A stretch of DNA of 64,000 nucleotides from NCBI RefSeq assembly GCF_011250565.1, contig NZ_JAANMS010000015.1, positions 1 through 64,000 on the forward strand, in the 5' to 3' direction. The notes below the pieces were generated by a model. The model was not told the origin of the DNA. It made no database searches and saw only the letters and a program-made list of their open reading frames with translations. Within the stretch, counting starts at the first letter, position 1; every line of letters begins with the position of its first letter. The position numbers and the translations under genes are program-made. Shown here one piece after another: positions 58,630 to 64,000 of this stretch. Source of the DNA: Nocardioides sp. IC4_145. GTDB lineage: Bacteria > Actinomycetota > Actinomycetes > Propionibacteriales > Nocardioidaceae.

Positions 58630-59001
58630 TCAGAGCGACCGCGCCAGCAGGGCCTCGACCCGGGAGGCGAGCTCGCGGGGGCTGAACGGCTTGGTGATGT
58701 AGTCGTCGGCACCGGAGTCGAAGCCGGTCTCGACGTCCGACTCCTGGGCGCGCGCGGTGAGCAGGATGACCGGGAGGTCGGCCAGGGCCGGGTCGGCCCG
58801 GATCACGCGGATCGCGTCGAGCCCGGAGAAGCCGGGCATCATCACGTCGAGGACGGCGAGGTCGGGACGCTGCGCCTGGCAGGCCTCCACCGCGGCCGCT
58901 CCGTCGGACACCGCGACGATGTCGTGGCCGAGCGTCGAGAGCTTGAACTCGACGAGCTCCCGGATGTCGACGTCGTCGTCAGCGACCAGGATGCGTGCCA
59001 C
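58630..59001 (-). CDS. Single-domain response regulator
   Basis: 123 residues: a receiver domain only, with D52 (LAVLDVMMPGFSG) as phospho-acceptor, the acid pocket DDD at 8-10 and the Lys in DDYITKPFSPRELA. There is no DNA-binding domain, so it must act through another protein. GGAGAGGGAC lies a few bases before the GTG at 59001. It shares a unit with the histidine kinase, which is its likely partner. Confidence 0.92.
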   Translation of the reverse strand: MARILVADDDVDIRELVEFKLSTLGHDIVAVSDGAAAVEACQAQRPDLAVLDVMMPGFSGLDAIRVIRADPALADLPVILLTARAQESDVETGFDSGADDYITKPFSPRELASRVEALLARSL

Positions 59002-59151
59002 GTTCGTCCCTCTCCGGAGTACGTCGTTCGGTGCCCGACCGGGTCGTCCCCCCGCCGTGCCGGGTCAGCCTACGGGGTCCGCCGCCCGCCCCGACGCGGC
59101 TTCCCGAGATCGGGCCCGGGAGCCGCGCCGGCCCTGCCGAGGGGGTGGCGG

Positions 59152-61203
59152 TCAGTCGTCGCCACCGACCGTCGGCGTCGTCTTCTGGACCTGCATGAGG
59201 AACTCGATGTTGGTCTGCGACTTCCGCAGCCGCTCGAGCAGCAGCTCGAGCGCCTGCTGGCTCTCGAGGTTCGACATCACGCGGCGGAGCTTCCAGACGA
59301 TCGCGAGCTCCTCCTTCGAGAGCAGCAGCTCCTCGCGGCGGGTGCCGGACTGGACGGCGTCGATGGCGGGGAACAGCCGCTTCTCGGCGAACTCGCGGCG
59401 CAGCCGGATCTCCATGTTCCCGGTGCCCTTGAACTCCTCGAAGATCACCTCGTCCATCTTCGAGCCGCTCTCGACCAGCGCGGTCGCGAGGATCGTCAGC
59501 GAGCCGCCGTTCTCGATGTTGCGGGCCGCTCCGAAGAACCGCTTCGGCGGGTAGAGCGCGGCCGAGTCGACACCGCCGGAGAGGATCCGCCCGCTCGCGG
59601 GGGCCGACAGGTTGTAGGCGCGGCCGAGGCGGGTGATGCCGTCGAGCAGCACGACCACGTCGTGGCCGAGCTCGACGAGGCGCTTGGCCCGCTCGATCGC
59701 CAGCTCCGCGACCATCGTGTGGTCGGCCGGCGGCCGGTCGAACGTCGAGGAGATGACCTCGCCCTTGACCGAGCGCTCGAAGTCGGTGACCTCCTCGGGC
59801 CGCTCGTCGACCAGCACGACCATCAGGTGGCACTCGGGGTTGTTGATGGTGATCGAGTTCGCGATCGACTGGAGCACCATCGTCTTGCCGGCCTTCGCCG
59901 GCGAGACGATCAGGCCACGCTGGCCCTTGCCGATCGGCGCGGCGATGTCGATGACCCGACCGACGAGGTTGTCCGGGCCGGTCTCCAGGCGCAGCCGCTC
60001 GTCGGGGTAGAGCGGCGTCAGCTTCGCGAACTCGACGCGGTGCTTGCCCGCCTCCGGGTCCGCGCCGTTGACGCTGTCGACGCGCACCATCGGGTTGAAC
60101 TTCTCGCGCCGCTCGCCCTCGCGGGGCTGGCGCACCTGGCCGACGATCGCGTCGCCACGCCGGAGGCCGAACTTCCGGACCATCGACAGCGACAGGTAGA
60201 CGTCGTCCGGGCCCGGCAGGTAGCCGCTGGTCCGCACGAAGGCGTAGTTGTCGAGCACGTCGAGGATGCCGGCGGCCGGCACGAGCACGTCGTCCTCGAG
60301 GATCGTGGTGTCCGGCTCGCCCCGCTGGCCGCGCGTGCGGTCGCGGTCGCGACCCCGACGACGCCGGTTGCGGCCGGTGCCGTCCTGGTCGTCGTCGTGC
60401 TCGTCCCGGTTCTGGTCGCGGTCGCGGTTCGGGTTCTGGTCGCGGTTCTGGTCCCGGTTCTGGTCGCGGTCGCGCTGCTGCTCGCGGTCACGCTCCCGCT
60501 GCTGGGCGCGGTCGCGCTCGCGCTGCGCCTCGCGGTCCCGCTCGCGCTGCTGGTCGCGCTGCTGGTCCCGCTGCTGGTCGCGGTTGCGGTCCTGCTTGGA
60601 CTGGCCGCCGTCCTGCTGCTTGTCCTGCTTGTCCTGCTTGTCGGCCGGGCCGTCCTGCTGCCGGTTGCGGCCCTGGCGCTGCTGGCGGTCCTGCCGGTCC
60701 TGCCGGTCCTGGTTGCGCTCGCGGCGGCGCTCGCCGTCCTGGCCCGCGGACCGGTCGTCCTGCTCGACCGCCTGCTCGACCGGCTGCTCGGGCTGGGTCT
60801 CCGCCGGGCGCTCCGTGGCCTGCTCAGTGGGCTGCTCCGTGGCCTGCCCCGTGGTCTGCTCAGCGGCCGGCTGCGGCTGCTGCTCGGAGGTGTCGGCACG
60901 CCGCCGGCGCGACCGGGTGGGCCGCTCGGCGGGCTGGTCGGGCTGCTCGGCGGGCTGGTCGGTCGGCTGCGAGCCGGCCTGCTCGGCGGGCGCGGCGGCA
61001 GACGTCGTACCGCTCGACGCCGGACGGCCGGCGCCCTGCGCGGCCTTGATGGCCTCGACGAGCTGGACCTTCTTCATCGTGCCGGCCTCGGCGATGCCCA
61101 TCCCGCTGGCCATCGAGCGCAGGTCGGCGATGAGCATCGAGCTGAGACCACCGCCTCGCTTGCGTGCCGCTCCGCCGGAGGTCGGTTCGATCGTCTCGGT
61201 CAC
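59152..61203 (-). CDS. rho: Transcription termination factor Rho
   Basis: 683 residues from the GTG at 61203. N-terminal Rho-N domain (about 21-56: LSSMLIADLRSMASGMGIAE, AGTMKKVQLVEAIKAAQGAG), then a low-complexity arm (about 58-300) rich in Gln, Arg, Asp and Glu, then the cold-shock RNA-binding domain (DVLDNYAFVRTSGYLPGPDD) and the ATPase (RGLIVSPAKAGKTMVLQSIA with the Walker A; MVVLVDERPEEVTDFERSVK). An Arg/Asp/Gln arm is normal in actinobacterial Rho; this one is made of many short DNA repeats. The homohexamer unwinds RNA from polymerase. Confidence 0.95.
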   Translation of the reverse strand: MTETIEPTSGGAARKRGGGLSSMLIADLRSMASGMGIAEAGTMKKVQLVEAIKAAQGAGRPASSGTTSAAAPAEQAGSQPTDQPAEQPDQPAERPTRSRRRRADTSEQQPQPAAEQTTGQATEQPTEQATERPAETQPEQPVEQAVEQDDRSAGQDGERRRERNQDRQDRQDRQQRQGRNRQQDGPADKQDKQDKQQDGGQSKQDRNRDQQRDQQRDQQRERDREAQRERDRAQQRERDREQQRDRDQNRDQNRDQNPNRDRDQNRDEHDDDQDGTGRNRRRRGRDRDRTRGQRGEPDTTILEDDVLVPAAGILDVLDNYAFVRTSGYLPGPDDVYLSLSMVRKFGLRRGDAIVGQVRQPREGERREKFNPMVRVDSVNGADPEAGKHRVEFAKLTPLYPDERLRLETGPDNLVGRVIDIAAPIGKGQRGLIVSPAKAGKTMVLQSIANSITINNPECHLMVVLVDERPEEVTDFERSVKGEVISSTFDRPPADHTMVAELAIERAKRLVELGHDVVVLLDGITRLGRAYNLSAPASGRILSGGVDSAALYPPKRFFGAARNIENGGSLTILATALVESGSKMDEVIFEEFKGTGNMEIRLRREFAEKRLFPAIDAVQSGTRREELLLSKEELAIVWKLRRVMSNLESQQALELLLERLRKSQTNIEFLMQVQKTTPTVGGDD
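60390..60720. repeat. Low-complexity repeats inside rho
   Basis: Short imperfect units such as GGTCGCGGTT and CTGGTCGCGG recur, together encoding NRDQNRDQN, QQRDQQRDQ and DKQDKQDKQ. Such tracts expand and shrink easily, so the length may vary between strains. Confidence 0.6.
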
Positions 61204-61425
61204 GTGAGGGGGTCCTTCCCACGTCGTCGTGCCGGGGCCGCTTCCCGCGGTCGACCGGCTGCTCGTCAGGGCTCCCGGCTCCCGACCCGGCGTCACCGGC
61301 AGGTGAGGACGGCTCGGTACGCGGAGGATCTCCGCGACGAACGAGAAGGGAGTGAGGCACCCGGCGGGTCCGGACTGGCCGGGGAGTCACGATCGGGTGC
61401 ACGCCTGGTGGTACGGCGCGCGGTC

Positions 61426-61431
61426 AATGTA
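61426..61431 (-). promoter_or_regulatory. Possible -10 box of rho
   Basis: TACATT on the minus strand. No convincing -35. If real, rho has a leader of about 215 nt before its GTG, room for autoregulation. In the 431-bp stretch 61204-61634 I see no gene; it holds this box and the repeat at 61481-61603. Confidence 0.25.
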
Positions 61432-61480
61432 TCACCGGGGTGAACCGTCCGTCCGCGGCCCGCCCGATCGGCGCGGCGCA

Positions 61481-61541
61481 GGTTCATCAAGGTATGCAGG
61501 AAAGCCGACAGCGTCGGTTCGCCTGCATACCTTGATGAACC
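61481..61541. repeat. Perfect 20-bp inverted repeat upstream of rho
   Basis: GGTTCATCAAGGTATGCAGG (61481-61500) and its exact reverse complement (61522-61541) flank 21 bp. Those 21 bp hold a small hairpin (CCGAC-AGC-GTCGG). It lies between thrB and rho in a gene-free stretch. Confidence 0.9.
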
Positions 61542-61583
61542 GCCACTCCCCTGGCTGGACTCACACGGGGAAGTGACGGCTCG

Positions 61584-61603
61584 GCTGCATACCTTGGTGG
61601 ACC
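61584..61603 (-). repeat. Third, degenerate copy of the 20-bp arm
   Basis: GCTGCATACCTTGGTGGACC matches the right arm at 61522-61541 in 17 of 20 positions. Arm starts are 41 and 62 bp apart. Confidence 0.7.
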
Positions 61604-61634
61604 GGCACCCGGCGCGCCCGAGCAGCGACGAGCC

Positions 61635-62540
61635 TCAGTCCAGGACGCGCGCGCCGTCGGTGCTGACGCCGAGGACGTGGGCGGCCCAGCCGTCGGGGCA
61701 GCGGGCGAGCAGCCGCTCGCCGCCGGCCGGGCCGTCGACGAAGGCGAGCACGGTCGGGCCGGCGCCGGAGACGACGGCCGGCACGTCGTCGGCGCGCAGG
61801 GCGTCGACGAGGGCGAGCGAGGCAGGCATGGCGGGCCGGCGCTGCTCCTGGTGGAGGTAGTCGCGGGTGGCGCGCAGGAGGTGCTCGGGCCGGCCGCCGA
61901 GGGCGGCGACGAGGAGCGCCGTGCGACCGGCGTCCGCGGCAGCGTCGGCGTGCGGGACCTGGCTGGGCAGCAGGCCGCGGGCGACCTCGGTGGAGACCCC
62001 GTCGGGCGGCACGAAGACGACCACGGCCACCCGCGGGTCGACCGGCGAGCCGACGGTCCAGAAGCCGTCGTCGTCGTGCCCGGAGATCGTGAAGCCGCCG
62101 TGCAGCGCCGGCGAGACGTTGTCGGGGTGGCCCTCCATCCGGGCGGCCAGCTCGAAGAGCGCGGCGTCGTCTAGCACCAGCGTGCCGCCGGCGACGAGCG
62201 CGCGGGCGAGCACCAGCCCGCCGACGATGGCCGCGGAGGACGAGCCGAGACCGCGGGCGTGCGGGACGACGTTCGTGCACCGCAGCCGGAGCCCCGGCGG
62301 CTGCCCGCCGAGCGCGTCGAAGGCGGCCCGCATCGCGCAGACGACCAGGTGCGACTCGTCGAGCGGGACCGAGCCCTCCCCCGCGCCGACGACCTCCACG
62401 ACCAAGCCGTCACCGAGGACCTCGCCCTCGAGCTCGTCACGCAGCTCGAGCGCGAGCCCGAGGCTGTCGAAGCCGGGGCCGAGGTTCGCCGACGTTGCCG
62501 GCACGGTCACCCGGACCGGCCCCGCGACGAACGAGGTCAC
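61635..62540 (-). CDS. thrB: Homoserine kinase
   Basis: 301 residues, GHMP kinase. [20 protein letters not shown] is the N-terminal motif; [20 protein letters not shown] is the ATP-binding loop. Phosphorylates homoserine for threonine synthase. GTG overlaps the thrC stop by 4 nt (62537-62540). Ends hom-thrC-thrB. Confidence 0.95.
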   Translation of the reverse strand: MTSFVAGPVRVTVPATSANLGPGFDSLGLALELRDELEGEVLGDGLVVEVVGAGEGSVPLDESHLVVCAMRAAFDALGGQPPGLRLRCTNVVPHARGLGSSSAAIVGGLVLARALVAGGTLVLDDAALFELAARMEGHPDNVSPALHGGFTISGHDDDGFWTVGSPVDPRVAVVVFVPPDGVSTEVARGLLPSQVPHADAAADAGRTALLVAALGGRPEHLLRATRDYLHQEQRRPAMPASLALVDALRADDVPAVVSGAGPTVLAFVDGPAGGERLLARCPDGWAAHVLGVSTDGARVLD

Positions 62541-63628
62541 CGCAGGCCGGCGGCCTCGGCCGCCGCGGTCACGTCCGCGTCGATGACGGTGTCGACGACG
62601 CTCTGCCCGCTGGCGGCGTACCCCTCGAGCGCGGTGGCGGTGTCCTTGAGCCCGTGGCCGGTGACGGTGACGGCGACCGTGCTGCCGGCGTACGACTCGC
62701 CGCCCGCGAGCTCCTGCAGCAGCCCGGCGATCCCGGCCGCCGAGGCGGGCTCGACGAAGACGCCGTCACGGGCGGCGAGCTCGCGCTGGGCGGCGAGGAT
62801 CGCGTCGTCGCTGACCGCGGCGAAGCGGCCACCGGACTCGTTGCGCGCCGCCTCGGCGAGCTTCCACGAGGCGGGGTTGCCGATCCGGATCGCGGTCGCC
62901 TTGGTCTCGGGATCGGGGAACGGCTCCCCGGTCACCAGCGGCGCCGCGCCCTCGGCCTGGAAGCCGCGCATGACCGGCCGCTTGGTGGCCATGCCGAGGT
63001 CGGCGTACTGGTTGTAGCCCAGCCAGTACGCCGAGACGTTGCCGGCGTTGCCGACCGGCAGCAGGTGGTAGTCGGGCGCGTCGCCGAGGAAGTCGACGAT
63101 CTCGAAGGCCGCGGTCTTCTGCCCCTCGAGGCGGACCGGGTTGACCGAGTTCACCAGGGCGACCGGGTAGTCCCAGGCGAGCTGGCGGGCCAGCGCGAGG
63201 CAGTCGTCGAAGTTGCCGCGCACCATGACGACCTGGCCGCCGTGCATGATCGCCTGCGCCATCTTGCCCGCGGCGATCTTGCCCTCGGGCACGAGCACGA
63301 GCGGCTTGAGGCCGGCCTTGGCCGCGTACGCCGCCATCGACGCCGACGTGTTGCCCGTCGAGGCGCAGACGACCGCCTCGGCGCCGTCGGCCTTGGCGAC
63401 CGAGATCGCGGCGGTCATGCCGCGGTCCTTGAAGGAGCCGGTGGGGTTGCTGCCCTCGACCTTGAGCCAGACCTCGGCCCCGGTGAGGCCGGAGAGCCAC
63501 TCGGAGTGGACCAGCGGGGTGCCGCCCTCGCGGAGCGTGACCGCGGGCGTGCCCGCGGGGATCTCCAACAGGTCGCGGTACTCCTCGATGACCCCCCGCC
63601 ACTGGTGGGTGGCCGTGCGCGTGCTCAC
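62537..63628 (-). CDS. thrC: Threonine synthase
   Basis: 363 residues, the short bacterial/actinobacterial form. PLP Lys is K67 in [31 protein letters not shown] and [13 protein letters not shown] are conserved. Converts O-phosphohomoserine to threonine. GTG start overlaps the hom stop by 4 nt. Confidence 0.96.
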   Translation of the reverse strand: MSTRTATHQWRGVIEEYRDLLEIPAGTPAVTLREGGTPLVHSEWLSGLTGAEVWLKVEGSNPTGSFKDRGMTAAISVAKADGAEAVVCASTGNTSASMAAYAAKAGLKPLVLVPEGKIAAGKMAQAIMHGGQVVMVRGNFDDCLALARQLAWDYPVALVNSVNPVRLEGQKTAAFEIVDFLGDAPDYHLLPVGNAGNVSAYWLGYNQYADLGMATKRPVMRGFQAEGAAPLVTGEPFPDPETKATAIRIGNPASWKLAEAARNESGGRFAAVSDDAILAAQRELAARDGVFVEPASAAGIAGLLQELAGGESYAGSTVAVTVTGHGLKDTATALEGYAASGQSVVDTVIDADVTAAAEAAGLR

Positions 63629-64000
63629 TCCTGCTCCCCTTCCACCCGCATGGTCGAGGTGACCTCGCGGACGATGTCCATGCCCCTCAGGTGCTCCACG
63701 GTCGCGCTCAGCTGCGCGTCGGTCGCCTCGTGCGAGACCACCACGAGCTGGGCGTCGTCGTCGCGGCCCTCCTGGCGGACCGTCTGGATCGAGACGCCGT
63801 GCTCGGCGAACGCCGCGGCGACCGTCGCCAGCACGCCGGCGCGGTCGTCGACGTCGATCGCCACGTGGTAGCGCGTCCGGGTCTCCCCCATCGGCAGCAC
63901 GGCGCGGTCGGCGTACGCCGACTCCCCGGCGCCGCGGGTCCGCGCGAGGCGGTTGCGGGCGACGGTGACGAGGTCGCCGAGGACCGCCGACGCGGTGGGC
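63625..64000 (-). CDS. hom: Homoserine dehydrogenase, C-terminal part (cut by the window edge)
   Basis: The last about 124 codons. [16 protein letters not shown] at the edge is the end of the catalytic domain, then [20 protein letters not shown] starts an ACT domain ([40 protein letters not shown]) that senses threonine. The frame stays open to the edge, so the gene continues beyond 64000. First gene of hom-thrC-thrB. Confidence 0.93.
   Translation of the reverse strand, partial: PTASAVLGDLVTVARNRLARTRGAGESAYADRAVLPMGETRTRYHVAIDVDDRAGVLATVAAAFAEHGVSIQTVRQEGRDDDAQLVVVSHEATDAQLSATVEHLRGMDIVREVTSTMRVEGEQE

Noticed and set aside
58582..61443. Long plus-strand frame with VLVAVLVPVL-like runs resembling a membrane protein
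   Set aside because: The hydrophobic runs are the antisense reading of the rho Arg/Gln/Asp repeats; the rest is antisense to the kinase unit and rho.
61481..61541. Terminator of thrB
   Set aside because: It lies about 100 nt beyond the thrB stop, arms contain much A-T, and a third arm copy follows; repeat or operator is a better fit.

Overview
The window is very GC-rich, almost fully coding DNA from an actinobacterium. The gene content points to the Propionibacteriales, most likely Nocardioides or a close relative: the GlgE alpha-glucan pathway, NucS mismatch repair, a DUF2550 gene next to atpC, an ethylmalonyl-CoA pathway, many GTG starts, and many genes with a TANNNT box 6-8 nt before the start codon (leaderless promoters). 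The genus is an inference. No rRNA, tRNA, CRISPR array, phage or insertion sequence was seen.

Layout. 1-2.9 kb: an NfeD-like membrane protein, etfBA and a small membrane protein, all on the minus strand. 3.0-15.6 kb: an alpha-glucan/trehalose block, with glgX, then glgP facing away from the four-gene operon glgE-treS-mak-glgB, whose genes overlap by 4 nt. 15.7-21.3 kb: a Nudix protein, an EamA transporter divergent from a LysR regulator, a thioredoxin-fold/TPR protein, a CoA-transferase, and a PH-domain protein with an unlisted 53-residue membrane protein. 21.4-25.6 kb: acyl-CoA carbon metabolism, with meaB and thiolase on the minus strand, epimerase and crotonyl-CoA carboxylase/reductase on the plus strand. 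25.8-38.7 kb: a coiled-coil protein, a second EamA transporter divergent from a CGNR regulator, a GH114-like secreted protein, a 3-hydroxyacyl-CoA dehydrogenase with unusual domain order, an amino acid/cation symporter, nucS, a PAS histidine kinase, a D-amino-acid-oxidase-like enzyme, ferritin with a Cys/Lys-rich partner behind a candidate iron box, and DUF72. 39.0-42.8 kb: ethylmalonyl-CoA mutase, a STAS protein and the cobalamin adenosyltransferase. 42.8-64 kb: a long run on the minus strand. In transcription order it is hom (cut by the edge), thrC, thrB, rho, response regulator, histidine kinase, rpmE, prfA, prmC, Sua5/TsaC, wecA-like, atpI, atpZ-like, atpBEFHAGDC, DUF2550, an MFS transporter and a SelW-like protein.

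How the genes work together. The glycogen block can build branched alpha-glucan from trehalose or maltose-1-phosphate (TreS, Mak, GlgE, GlgB) and break it down (GlgX, GlgP). Thiolase, hydroxyacyl-CoA dehydrogenase, Ccr, epimerase and ethylmalonyl-CoA mutase, helped by MeaB and the cobalamin adenosyltransferase, form much of an ethylmalonyl-CoA route for acetyl-CoA assimilation. ETF would take electrons from the acyl-CoA dehydrogenases. The ATP synthase operon is complete.

The most interesting non-coding signals are a TACC-N4-GGTA palindrome in front of ccr, the hydroxyacyl-CoA dehydrogenase and the ethylmalonyl-CoA mutase (weaker versions before etfBA and between thiolase and epimerase); three intergenic repeat clusters (5184-5367, 38702-38968, 61481-61603); an IdeR/DtxR-like iron box before the ferritin operon; and an EamA reading frame that runs without a stop through the whole antisense Nudix gene.
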